Positions 1 through 10,815 of a stretch of DNA of 64,000 bases are shown piece after piece. Origin of the DNA: Podospora bellae-mahoneyi (Eukaryota > Ascomycota > Sordariomycetes > Sordariales > Podosporaceae); contig NC_085884.1 in assembly GCF_035222275.1 (NCBI RefSeq), positions 3,658,001 to 3,722,000 on the forward strand, given 5' to 3'. The position numbers were made by a program, and so were the translations under genes. The notes below the pieces were generated by a model that had not been told where the DNA came from, did not search any database, and saw only the letters and a program-made list of their open reading frames with translations. Position 1 is the first letter of the stretch; each line of letters starts with the position of its first letter.

Positions 1-964
1 GCGAAAATTCACATGGGGCGCTGTGTGTGTACTTCGGTCCGCTCAATTACTATGTCTGTGGTATCTCTTCAAGACTTGAGTCGTCGCTTGTATTATTTCA
101 AAGAAGAAATAAGCAGACAAGAGAAAGAGAAGGAGAAAGAGAAAGAGGAATGAGGAGAGTCGGTCTTGTCAAGTCTTGGCCTCTCCAGCCAAGTGCTTGG
201 GAATGCCATTTTTAGTGCCTCGTTTGCTGGTGTGTTTGCTCGCGTGTCCCGTAACCTTAGTACCTTTGGTGTGTGTGTGGGTGCGTACTTTGTACCGCCT
301 AGCTTTGCTTCGCATGCATTCCCAAGTGAACCCACCCGTCCTTCTTTTAAACAAGGGCCACCGCCGTCATACTTTACCAAGGGAGGCCCCCCCCCAGTCA
401 CAATCCGTCACACACTTAACCTCACTTGCTTCCCGTCCCATTCTTCCCCATTTTGCGATCTCGAGGTGTTGATCCTTTTCCCAAGTAACACACACACACT
501 CAACGACAACCGACCGCAGGAAAGACGTGTGTTGGTGTGGTGTTCGAGCTGCTTTTCCCTCCGTGGCTTTTTTTTGGGGCCCTTTTTCTCTTTTTCCTAA
601 ACGGCCTTTTTTGGGGGTTGCTCGACAAGACGGAAAAACCGACGAAACGAACAGGACGGACGACCCAATCCAGTAATTCCTAGAAATTAATAATCAGCAT
701 CAACAAAGAATAAAACGGTCACAACCTATTCGACAACGGCGTCAACCACGAGCACCTCACCCAAACTACCGGTTCAGGCCAATAGTGTAAAAAGAGTTAA
801 AGAAAGCAAGCACGAAGAGAAATGCAGATGCAGCGACGATAGCCGAAGCAACTCCAACAAATCACCTCTTCCCCTTTCCTCCTTCTTCATCCTAGGAAAG
901 GACCGGTTTGCCTCCCCGCCGGGTGGTGCGTGTGTTGTGCGTGTGGGTGTGTGTGTGTGTGTGT

Positions 965-1084
965 ATGTGTGAGTGTGTCTCACCTCAACCTCGACCTCGA
1001 CCTCAACCTCAACCTCAACCTCAACCTCAACCTCAACCTCAACCTCAACCTCAACCTACCTACCTAGCGACGAACCTATTTTAG
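965..1084 (+). CDS. Possible uORF encoding a Pro-Gln repeat ahead of AUR1
   Basis: An ATG at 965 opens a 39-codon frame that runs through the CCTCAA repeat as alternating Pro-Gln (first Pro-Arg) and stops with TAG at 1082-1084, 28 bases before the AUR1 start. Because each repeat unit is two codons, changes in repeat number would keep this frame open. Whether the AUR1 transcript starts upstream of 965 cannot be seen from the sequence. If it does, this would act as an upstream ORF that could damp AUR1 translation. Confidence 0.3.
   Translation: MCECVSPQPRPRPQPQPQPQPQPQPQPQPQPTYLATNLF
983..1057. repeat. Hexanucleotide microsatellite (CCTCAA)n
   Basis: About twelve tandem CCTCAA units, the second and third varied to CCTCGA, lie directly after a GT-rich run (941-979). 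The repeat sits 55-130 bases before the AUR1 start codon, so it is probably in the promoter or 5' leader. Confidence 0.9.
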
Positions 1085-1112
1085 ACGATTCCGGCGCATC
1101 GCCATCGCAACC

Positions 1113-2667
1113 ATGCCAGACTTCTCCCCCGTCCTCCCATCAACAACCTCGGCACCCCCCTCCCCGCCACATTCCCTCTCCGCCAAAACCATCACCACCT
1201 CCCCAAACCCCCTATTACCGCTCTACAACCTCGCCGCCAACATCCCCATCCCCACCAAATTCAAAAAGGCCAAACCCTCTCTTCGGTTACAGCGGGTAAA
1301 ATCCAAAGACGAAGCCGTCTCTCACGATGTAACCAAACTGCAAACATCCTTCGCCATCCTTCCCTCTCTCAAACAGCTCCAAACCCGCAAATGGACCCTC
1401 TGGGACCTCCAGCACATGGTGACGTTTGGGTGTTTGGCCTTTTGTCTGCTCATCACACCATCAGCCCCGTTTCTCAAGAGCGCCGCGATGGGGTTGCTAG
1501 CAGTTCTGCTGGCCATGCCAGCGACGAGACAGTTTTTCCTGCCGTCGTTGCCGATTTGGGTGTATTTGTTTTATTTCTTTGCCAGCAGGTATGTTAGCGA
1601 CCGTCATTCCGAGAGAATCTTTTTTTTTCTTTTCTTTTTTCGTTGTCTGATGCTGATGATGATGATGATGAAAAAGGTTCATCGCCCCTGAATACCGCCC
1701 CCACATCTGGGTCAAGGTCCTTCCCGCGCTAGAAAACATCCTCTACGGCGCCAACCTGAGCAACATCCTCTCGGCACACACCTACACCATCTTGGACATC
1801 ATCGCCTGGATCCCCTACGGCCTCGGCCACTTTGCGCTCCCGTTGGTGACAACGGTGATGCTGTTTTTGTTTGCCGCCCCTGGGACAACGCCCGTCTGGG
1901 CGAGGGCGTTTGGGTACATGAGCATCCTCGGCGTGACGATCCAGATCCTCTTTCCTTGCACGCCTCCCTGGTACGAGGGTCTGCACGGCCTCGAGCCGGC
2001 GCACTACGGCATGGAGGGCAGCCCGGCTGGGTTGAAGAGGATCGATGAGCTGTTTGGCGTGGACATGTACACGACGAGCTTCACGACCGCCCCGGTGCCG
2101 TTTGGCGCGTTTCCTTCCCTGCACGGAGGCGATGCCGTGCTGGAGATGCTGTTTTTGCAGTACTGCTTCCCGAGGTTCAGGGCTTTTTTCGTGGGGTATG
2201 TGGTTTGGATTGCGTGGAGCACCATGTATCTGAACCACCACTACGCGATCGACCTTGTCGGAGGAGGGGTGATTGCCGCGGTCACGTATTACATTGCGAG
2301 AACGAAGTGGCTTCCGCGCCCGCAGCTGGACAAGACGACGAGGTGGGAGTATGAGTATGTCGAGTTTGGCGACAGGCCGAGGGTGGCGCTCGACGAGGAG
2401 TATGGTGGGATGGGGTTGGGACTGCTTCAGCGACGGGGGAGCGACGAATGGACTCTTGGGAGCTCGTCGAGCTTTGACTCGATGAGCAGGGGGGACACCC
2501 TCTGCGGGAGCAGCAGCTCTTCGCCGAATATCCTCAGCCCGACGACGCCGAATGATGACCACCATGGGGGGGACCTGTGGAGCAAAGTCCGGACGACGAG
2601 CCCGAGAGCGGTGGGGTTGACTGGGGTTGTGGTTGAGGAGGAGCAGAGGGAGGTGTATGTGAGGTGA
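1113..2667 (+). CDS. aur1: Inositol phosphorylceramide synthase catalytic subunit (AUR1 family)
   Basis: Transfers phosphoinositol from phosphatidylinositol to ceramide in the Golgi, the committed step of fungal complex sphingolipid synthesis and the target of aureobasidin A (family knowledge). The protein is 488 residues from two exons, 1113-1588 and 1677-2667. The 88-base intron has a GTATGT donor and a T-rich tract, and splitting the AG/G codon restores the conserved order SRFIAPEY. Several hydrophobic segments are visible. The PAP2-like active site is present as FPSLHGG and NHHYAIDLVGG, giving the two His and the Asp. The start at 1113 has a good context (CAACCATGCC). The C-terminal 150 residues are Ser-rich and variable, as usual in filamentous fungi. 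It sits alone, with about 2 kb of spacer downstream. Confidence 0.95.
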
Positions 2668-3403
2668 TCTCTTGGGAAATTAATCGACACATCCATCCTT
2701 TTCTCGCCACTTCTTCGACTCGGTTCCGGTTGCTTTTTTTCGATCGCCTTTTTTTTTTATACAACACGCGACTACTGCTACTATCGTTATTATTTATCTG
2801 TCGGGGCCAATTCATCAGCATTTTATTGGTTTGGGGTTGGGGGCAAACAAATGGCATTGGCAGGGCATTTCGCAAGCTTTGTGTGTGTGTGTGCGCGTGT
2901 GTGTGGTTATTTGGTATATACCCCATATCGTTCGCTCGCTTCATTTTTATATATATATGTGTGTGTGTACTGGAAAGGGGGGAAGTCAGTCTTGATAGAC
3001 AGTCGTTTCTGTTTATTGGAGAAAGAACAAATCAGACTTTTGGATGGACAGAAGAGCGAGGGAGGGGGGAGGAGGGGGGAGGAGGATATATCCCATATAA
3101 TGAGAGGTTGTCGAAGAGAAAAGGAGGGTGGGGGGGATATATGCCATCTTTTGGTCTTCTTAATGATAATGGCTTTTTTTATTTTTTTTTCTTTATTTTT
3201 TTTTTTAAATTGGTACGGGGAAGGGAAAGGGTGCGGTGCATATTATGGATCAAGAGGGAGGGGGGGGGTTGCATACCTAGTTGGGGAAGGGAGAGAGAAG
3301 AGATGGGTGATGATACCTGCGATTTGGATTTTGCCTTGAGAGCGAAGGGGATACTGGGAGGAAGGAAGGGTTTGCGATATCTAGGAGAAGGAGAAGGAGG
3401 AGG

Positions 3404-3434
<31 letters not shown>

Positions 3435-4752
3435 GGTTTTGTATCATATAACGATTATCAAAGGAATTTAAATCAAGTCAAACAATTGAGTAGAGGAGGG
3501 ATGGGTGTGTGATGTTGGAAGTGAGGCTCTTTCCCCTCCACCGTTGGGACGCCTTCGGAGGGTTTAACCACTCTGGCCGGCCGGGTTCGGGTAGGTAGGC
3601 GGCGGCGTGGAAAAAGGGGGTTTCGGTTTCAGCCTCACAGCCTTGTGTCGTTCGGTGTTTTTTTTTTTTTTTTTTTTTCCCTTCTTTTCTCTTTCTCCCA
3701 AGATTGTCAAAAGTTGGGTGGGTGTGTCAGATTCGCTTAATCGGCCGGTCCCAGAACGCCACCACTCCGAGGAGTGATATTCCCCAATCTGTACTTCTTT
3801 CCATCATGGGACACGGCGAGGGGAAAGAGGGGGTTATAAAAGCATGGGAGGTAGGGGTTCGAAGCGGGAACGGAGAATATCTTGTGTGTCAGGTAGACAG
3901 ACAGACAGGTAGATGCTGTGAGACGGGAGGTAGGTAGAAAGATGCAATCCTTCGGAGAATGCAACATCAAAGATAGTAAAAACCAAAAACTCAGAAAAAG
4001 GGTGATGCCGAACCGAAAACGGGAGATTCTTCTTATGATATATACATGGCAGTCACAGAGAGAGAGAGAGAGAGAGAGAGAGAAATGTTTTCAGCTCGTG
4101 GGGCCAAAGTCACAATGAATAAGGAAAATCGGCCAGAATATCTGGCCTAGTTCGGATTTTGTTGTCAAAAGCGAATGGTGTGTGTGGTGGGTGGCACCGG
4201 GCTGAGGGAGACGGCCGCCAATGCCGTCAACCATCTCTTTAGATATCTTGGATAAATCGCTGGAGAAAAAAAAAAAGACGAGTACATTAATCTACAATTC
4301 ACATTGTCTGCATTCCCGTATCTGTCTAAAACCGACTGACTGACTATCTGGGCTCTGTGCCCATCCCTGAGTCTTACATACAATTGACTGACATATACCT
4401 CTCCCAATCAACCCACAAATTTACACCCATCTCACATTACATGCAATGTAAAGAAGAGGAAAGAAAAAAAAGTATGCATACCAAAAAAAGACAATAAACA
4501 AACATCCATCCATCCAGACCCATGTATGGAAAAGCACGAAAAAAGGTATCTCAACGCCCCACCCACCAACCCGCCGAACCCTTTATGCCCTGACGAAAAG
4601 AAATACTTTTGATGCCTGATGCGAAAAAGAAAACCGAAAACCGAAATTAGCGCGCTCTTGTGTGGTTCACTCGCGGTGTAAAGACCCGAGACCAGATACT
4701 AGGCAACTTCCCAGCCGTGCAAGACACATGTCAGCCATTAGAACCGCACCTT
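2668..4752. other. Intergenic region between AUR1 and RPA34 3' ends
   Basis: Two convergent genes end into this 2.1 kb spacer. Frames are open in places, for example 2664-3512 on the + strand, but their composition is low-complexity (GT runs, poly-T near 3658-3678, GGA and GAT tracts, an AG run near 4057-4083) and they match nothing. I see no supported gene. Confidence 0.6.
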
Positions 4753-7040
4753 CTACTTGCTCTTGAGTTTATTCTTCTTCCTATCAGCCTTCTTCTCCTT
4801 CTTGTGCTTCTTCTTGAGCGGAGAATCATCACGATTCTTGTCCTTGGCAAAGAGAACCTTGGCTGTGCTATCCTTCACGCCAGAGTCATATTTCTTGAGA
4901 ATGCTCTTCATTGGCGACGAAAGAACTTGCGAGGCAGCACCAACAGACGGTTTTCGCGTGCACATGCTCTTCGAGGGCGATGAAGGGATAGTCGAAAGAG
5001 GGTTACTCGAGGAGGCTTCGTCCGAGGGCTCCTGCTTGATCATGTTTTTCAAAGGTGAGGGGGGTGGGGGCATAGACATGCTGCGGGCGCGGCCCGGGTA
5101 AGGGGTCGACTTGCCGGGAACATGCACCCGGGTGAGCGACGTGGAATTGCTAGTAGGACTGCTGCTCGGAACCGTGTATGTGGGCAATGTGAACGCGGAG
5201 GGCGGCAAAGAAGCCTCGCGCTTCTTGCGTTCCGACATGGACTGGTAATCGTCGGACTTGACCACGGCTCGCGGAGGTGAAGAGCCCACCTAGGCGCTCT
5301 TTCCGACGGGAACAGGAGGCGGAATCGGCGTCACCTTACTTGCAGTCTTCTTAGCCTTGTTGTCCTTACCATCAGACTTTGTGACAGAGGAGGCGACGGG
5401 GGTAGCAGCCACGTTGTGCCCGGGGATGGGAGGAGGAGCAATAGGGGTCTCCTTGATGGGCTTAACAACGGGGGCACTGACTGCTGGGGTGCTGGCACCA
5501 ACACGAGACTTCCTCGCCTTCTTGCTGGGCGTGGCAGCTGTCTCCTCTCCACCGAGCTTGCGCTTCTTAGCGGCCGCCTTGCTGGTGGCAGCAGCGGGGG
5601 CAGCGGGGGCGGCATCACCCATCTCGACGTCTTCGTGCTCCGACTCGTCACCCATGACGGTGAGACCGTTGTTGGTGGCGCCGAACGGTGTGTAGCGAAC
5701 CTTGAGCCCCTTAGGCTGGGGTCTAGGCGGCACGGGAGGGGCAGGCACAACGGTCTCCTGGCCGATGTGAGTCTTGCGCTTAATGTGGAGGAACTGCCCG
5801 ATGGGCTGGTCGGCTAGAAACCGTCAGCAAACCGTCTGCTCACCACGAGAAAGAAAGCTTTACTCACCACTCTCATACTTCTTGCCATCCTTGCCGGGAA
5901 TCAGGATCTTAACCGAGTGGCTCAGCTGCTCGAGTTCACCGCCGTAATCCACGCCCTCGTGGGTAAAGAGTGGTTGGCCAGAGATGAGCTTGTCCGTAGA
6001 GATCTTGTACTTCCTGATGACGTCGATGCCAATAGACTTGGGGGTGGTGAAGCACCAAAGCTGCTTGCCCTCGGCCTTTGCATTCGCAAGCATCTTGGCA
6101 ACGCTGGCAGCATCGAGATCGGGGTCCACTTTCCGCAGATCGAAGCGTTGCTGAATGAGCTCAGCAGGGCGACTAGTCACTTGTTAGCAAGGTTCCCTCA
6201 TCAAGCACAGGATGATTCTCACGATGACTTGACGGCTGCGGCGTTTTGGGCCTCCGGCTCAGGCTCCGACTCGGATTCAGATTCAGACTCGCCGACGGTC
6301 TCCTTGCTCTTCGCTTTGCTTTTCGCCTTGTCCTTCGAAGCAGCTGGAGACTTGGCTGTCGACGACTTGGCAACTGGAGCAGGTTTGGCTTTGGGAACAG
6401 GCTTCTCAGCTTCGCTCTCGCTCTCACTCTCACTCTCCGACTCGCTCTCCGACCCGCTCTCCGACTCGCTCTCCGACTCGCTCTCCGACTCGGCCTCTTT
6501 GGCTTTCTCATTGACCTTGGCGCCGTTGACCTTGGCGCCGGCGGCAGGAGCATCCTCATCACTCGACTCCTCTGACTCACTGGGCTCGGACTCGGACTCG
6601 GAATCGGAAGCAGCAGGAGCGGCCGCCTTCTTAGTGCTCTTGGCCGGAGCGTCCTTCATCTCGACATCGCCATCGTCGCTGTCGCTCTCGCTCTCGCTTT
6701 CGGAGTCGCTCTCACTGGAGCTCGAATCTGAGGCTTCGACATCCTTCTTGGTCTTGGTCTCGGTCTCGGAAGCAGGCTTCGTGCCGTTGGTGGTAGGCTT
6801 AGCAGCCTCCTTCTCTTTCTTCAAGTTCAGCTTATCGGCCCAGTCGTCATTGTTGTCGTCGGCCTCGTCGTCGGTAGAAGTGGAGGTGCTGTCGGTGTCA
6901 CTGTCGCTCTGACTCTCGCTCTCGGACTCTTCCTTCTTCACAGGCTTGGGCAGCGCCTTCTGGCTCAAGGCATTACGGAGGCCAGCAGCTTTGGCGATAT
7001 GCTGGGACAAGGTAGCAGAGGGCGCTTTGGGCCCCGCCAT
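4753..7040 (-). CDS. rpa34: RNA polymerase I subunit RPA34 (A34.5), interrupted by an in-frame UAG
   Basis: Subunit of nucleolar RNA polymerase I that pairs with A49. Exon 1 is 7040-6223, exon 2 is 6172-5868 and exon 3 starts at 5813; introns are 50 and 54 bases with GTGAGA/GTGAGT donors, the first with a GCTAAC branch site. Residues 1-270 are an acidic Ser-Glu/Ser-Asp repeat region. The dimerisation module follows at about 275-420, including KQLWCFTTPKSI and GQFLHIKRKTHIG. The rest is Pro/Ser/Lys-rich and ends in a Lys-rich tail (SPLKKKHKKEKK), typical of the family. A TAG at 5292-5290 (codon 549) splits the frame; the 178 codons after it stay in the same frame with no further stop until 4753. 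Read through, the protein is 727 codons. Without it, the Lys-rich tail is lost. The long acidic N-terminus is unusual for the family. Confidence 0.78.
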
Positions 7041-7983
7041 TGCGACTGTTTTGTGAGTTCAGTAAAGTAGAGGGTGGGTAGTAGAAGTTAGCGGTAGCTG
7101 GAGGTGAGCAAAAGATTGTGCGATTCAAAGGGAGGTTGTTGGTGGTTGATTTTGTTGATTTTTTATTGTTTTTTTTGGAAGCTGTCGAGTCGAGTCGCTC
7201 CAAAAATTCACGATGCGCTTCAGGAAAAGCGAAAAGTTGCTAATCCCTGCAAAAAAAAAGCGCGACGGGTTGTGGAGAGGTGGGGGCAGTTGATTGAGCG
7301 TGCTGATTGGCTAACCATTCACTGCCGCCCTGGGAGAGCCTCTGTGAATAATCGTGGTGAAAGATTTTGTGAGAGGAAGATGGGACACTTGGAATTGAAA
7401 AAGCGCAGAGTTATTTATGTATTTATTTATCTATTTTCGTAAAATAAAAAAGATTAAAGAAAAATATTACATCAAAAAACTAAATAAAAAACAAAACAAA
7501 AAAACAAAATAAAAAAACAAAATAAAAAAATAAAATAAAAAAATAAAACAAAGAAATTAAAATAAAAAAATCGAATAAAAAATACAATAAAAAATTAAAC
7601 AAAAATAAAACAAAAAAATATCATAAATTTTTTTTTAAAAAGAATCCAAACAAATCAAAGCTCTTATTAAGATTCCAGGCGCCACCGTGGAAGGAACGCC
7701 CTGAAAGCCTACAGAAAGCAGATACTGCCCGTACGCACCTCCGTTTGCAAGTCAAAAAGTTCAGGTGGGGCGCTCGAGTCCCTCTGTCTCGAAGCTTGAG
7801 AAGCCATTCCATTTCTTCAACGAAGTGGGCGAGTCCAGATCTTAGTGTCAAACTTATGCAAGAGACTTCATAGTAGAGAAACTGGACCCCAGTTTCTCAG
7901 GATCAGTAGAGCATCCCAGTCAGCGTTTTGGACCAAGATCATTGTGGTCGTTGAACTCTTTTACCCAACCACCTACAGTGACA
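7041..7983. promoter_or_regulatory. Shared divergent promoter region of RPA34 and GRC3
   Basis: This 943-base spacer separates two ribosome-biogenesis genes read outwards, so they may share control elements. I see no coding sequence. The middle is an extreme A-rich tract at 7436-7640; the flanks are of ordinary composition. No exact PAC box was recognised. AAATTTT-type RRPE-like runs occur in the A/T tract but mean little there. Confidence 0.5.
7436..7640. repeat. A-rich degenerate (A)nTAAAA/(A)nCAAAA tract
   Basis: About 200 bases of runs of 4-7 A separated by single T or C, with almost no G, in an otherwise balanced sequence. It ends in a T run next to an A run at about 7625-7641. It may act as a nucleosome-free or bent DNA spacer between RPA34 and GRC3. 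No ends or target duplications of a mobile element are visible. Confidence 0.85.
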
Positions 7984-10269
7984 ATGGCGATGAACAATAA
8001 GAGAAGGAAACTCGAGGGCGTTGACATCCCTCCCAAGGCCCCTGCCTCTCCTGCTACACCTGGTATGAATGAATAAAGAGCCCCGTAGTCATAGTATACA
8101 TAGGCTAACACTGTCCAAGTAATGAGTGCGTTTGCTGCCCGGCAACAGCTCTGGGGAGCCCCATCGGCAGTCGCAAAAACGCCTGTGAATAAAAATCCAA
8201 CACCTGCTCAAAAAGATCCCACGCCTGCAAAAACAATACCTACTCGTCGAAATAAACGCGGGGCTGCCAAGGAGCAGGTTTCTACGCCTGTCAACGAAGA
8301 CCCAACACCCGACCTCAACCGTGAAAGGGGTGGTTCAATTCCTCCATCGCCTATTCTTTCCCCAGTGTACGCACGACACATACGCCTCGGGTTTCATAGA
8401 TATTCTGAGCTGTGCTAACTGTTGGCATAGTCTTGGAACACTCATACCCCCAGTAGTCAGAGAAAGACAGCCTCAATACTCGTCCTTGAAGCCACACAAG
8501 AAGAACTATCAACAGAAGCCAGATGGTTGCGTGGCGCTAAGAACGCCTGATGGAGAGCGGCTGGTGATACTGGGAAGCTATGGCATCGGAGTCCATCAAG
8601 GCGAGGCCACCATCGCCGGTGCTCAGTTAACACCACTGGATCCAGTCCAATGGGTACACGCTCCGCACTGCCATGCTCTCCCAGTCCTCCGTACTTCTGA
8701 AGACACCGTGGTTGAGCTGCATCCCCATCCCGCAGCTGATGGGTTGCGCCAGTTGGCAAAACTGAACCCTGCCTTTGGAAAACTCTGGAACGAGGTTCCC
8801 ACCCAAGGGGTGCCATCCAAGAAAGACTCGACATTTCAAATTGTTTGTCTGTTCCACTCTCGACTGTTACGGAATTGTTCATGCTAACCCCCGAATAGTT
8901 GTTCTCCCCAGAAGACGTCCCCAAAAAGGTCGCCCTCCAAGAGCTCGTCTCCCCGCCAGAATGGAACAAGAAACTTGCCTCCCTGATCGCAACCAAGCGA
9001 AAAGGGGCCTCATCCCCCATCTTCTTCCTCTGCGGTCCCAAATCATCCGGGAAATCCACCTTTGGGAAACTCCTCGCCAACCGTCTAATCACCGACCGAG
9101 CCGGCAACAAAAACGCTCCTTGGTCACCCATCTACATCTTAGACATCGACCCAGGGCAACCCGAATTCGGCCCCCCCGGCGTGATCTCCCTCGTCAAACT
9201 CACCTCCCCCAACCTCCAGCCCCCCTTCTGCCACCCAACCCTCGAACCAGTCACCTCGATGATCCGCTCCCACGCCATCGCCGCAGTAACTCCCGCCCTC
9301 GACCCAGAGCACTTCATCGAGTGCGTCATGGACCTCTTTACGACCTACCAGACCCAGACCCATCCCGGAGAAAAGAAGAAACCACCAATGGTAGTTAATA
9401 CCCCAGGTTGGATCCAAGGTCTCGGGTTGGACATCTTGTCTGATCTCGTCAAGGGAATCAAACCGACAGAGGTGGTGTACATGTCGACCGAAGGACCGGA
9501 GGAAACCATTTCTGGTCTTCAAGCCGCCATCTCTTTTATTCCCACCACCGCATTCAGCACCCTCCCCTCGCAAAACACAACCGAAATCCTCTCCCCCTCC
9601 CGGATCCCGTCGTCTCTCCGTACGATGCAGGCAATGTCTTATTTTCATCTTTTGCCGTCGTTGTCAACTTGGAATTCAACACCGCTGTCACATGCTCCCC
9701 CTTGGAGGGTGAGGTATACGGGTCCTGACAGGGGATTCAGGGGTATCCTCTGCTACGACTACCAACCTTCACCGAGAATCTTGGCAGAGGCAATCAACGG
9801 GATGGTTTTGGCGCTTGTGAAAATTTCCAACTTGGCCGCGTTAAGGGGATTAGACAACATAATCGAGGCTGGGAGTGGGAAGATGCCGTTGATAGACAAC
9901 CCTATGGGGAAGAGCCTCGATCCGAAGTTTTCGGAGCTGGTGGGGTTGGTGCTTGTGAGGGGGGTGGATGAGAGGAGGGGCGAGCTGCAGTTGCTCACGC
10001 CGGTTGGGATGGGGGGCGTGGAGAAGGGAGAGGGGAGATTGGTGTTGGTGATGGGGAAGTTTGATACGCCCAGCTGGTGCTATAGTGAGGAGTTGTACTT
10101 GAGGGATCATGATCAGGGGAAGGGGGAAGAACAGGGGGAGAGCGATGGGGAGGGGGGAGGAGGGGAGGAGGAAATGGAGGTTCCGTGGATTCAGAGGTTG
10201 CATGGGAGTCAGAACCGGGGGGCGGGGGGGAAGGTTTGGAGGGTTAGGAGGGATTTGGGGAGGAGTTAG
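7984..10269 (+). CDS. grc3: Polynucleotide 5'-hydroxyl-kinase GRC3 (Clp1/Grc3 family)
   Basis: RNA 5'-kinase that works with the endonuclease Las1 in ITS2 removal during 60S ribosome maturation, and in RNA polymerase I termination (family knowledge). Four exons give 702 residues: 7984-8062, 8120-8366, 8431-8842 and 8899-10269. Introns are 57, 64 and 56 bases; the second uses a GTACGC donor two bases after a GTGTAC that would break the frame, and the third uses GTTTGT. The N-terminus has the family's short basic start (NKRRKLE) and SAFAARQQLW. The central domain contains ADGERLVILGSYG-like sequence (here PDGERLVILGSYG) and HAPHCHALPV. The P-loop GPKSSGKST lies near residues 291-299, followed by the IDIDPGQPEFGPPG-like motif (DIDPGQPEFGPPG). 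Divergent from RPA34. The start at 7984 is followed by a second ATG two codons on; either could be used. Confidence 0.93.
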
Positions 10270-10815
10270 ATGATGGAGGGGGGATGGGGTTTGTTTGGGT
10301 GATGATGGTTTGGGATATAAGGGGTATTTTTTTTGGTTATCGGGTTGTATTTCATCCAACTTGCTGGGACCTTCAGCCTTCACCAATGACACCGACATCG
10401 TTTACACCGCCATGTGCCCTCTTGGTTGGACCGATCATTGCTTGACACCTACTACCGCCCATCCATCTCATGGAAACGGACAGACAGGAATCGAACTCAC
10501 ATCACTGATAAGTGAAGGCTGCTGTGCTGATTACACCAGTTGGGGTCATTTTTGTGCGAAGCTTCTTACGGGAGGGGGTGTTGGGAATGGGGTTTATCGA
10601 TGGAGCGGAGAGGTGGCGTTTTGATTGCGGGAGGTTTGTCGTAGTGAGGGAGGTTGACTGTGTCTTGCAGAAGGGAGCATGACACTGATAGAAACACATG
10701 GACAGAGATCACATAGCTGAAGAAAGAGGCAGGTTCGGAAAACATGGCCATGTTCCATCCATATACACCTCTACACAAAAAACCCACCATTAATACTACA
10801 TCACTCAAACAAAAC
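10270..10815. other. Intergenic region between convergent GRC3 and PRI1
   Basis: No protein gene is supported. It holds the 3' ends of two convergent genes and, near 10478-10548 on the - strand, a stretch with tRNA-like A and B boxes. Confidence 0.55.
10478..10548 (-). other. Degenerate tRNA-like sequence
   Basis: On the - strand, TGGTGTAATCAG (10538-10527) resembles a pol III A box and GAGTTCGATTCC (10498-10487) is one base from a B box, 28 bases apart. A D-arm CTG/CAG stem can form. The T-stem pairs badly, no 7-base acceptor stem is found, and no normal anticodon arm with a 7-base loop can be drawn. It is best seen as a tRNA relic or a chance match, not a working tRNA. Confidence 0.3.

Larger units (their letters stand above)
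1..1112. other. Intergenic region upstream of AUR1
   Basis: No convincing protein-coding gene is seen here. The stretch holds the presumed promoter and 5' leader of AUR1, a purine-rich patch near 120-150, a GT-rich run at about 941-979 and a hexanucleotide repeat at 983-1057. The left end may belong to the flank of a gene outside the window. Confidence 0.6.

Noticed and set aside
2664-3512. Open frame of 282 codons on the + strand after AUR1
   Set aside because: Made of GT, T and GGA runs with Cys-Val and Gly tracts; no domain, and it begins inside the AUR1 3' end.
5290-5334. 45-base in-frame intron in RPA34 (GTGACG...CCTAG)
   Set aside because: Keeps the frame but has a poor donor, no branch-site match and is very short; kept only as an alternative to the UAG reading.
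5290-5339. 50-base intron in RPA34 with a GTAAGG donor and the TAG as acceptor
   Set aside because: Donor and acceptor look fine alone, but removal shifts the frame and destroys the Lys-rich tail; no branch site lies between them.
10478-10548. Functional tRNA gene on the - strand
   Set aside because: A and B boxes are present but acceptor, anticodon and T stems do not pair.
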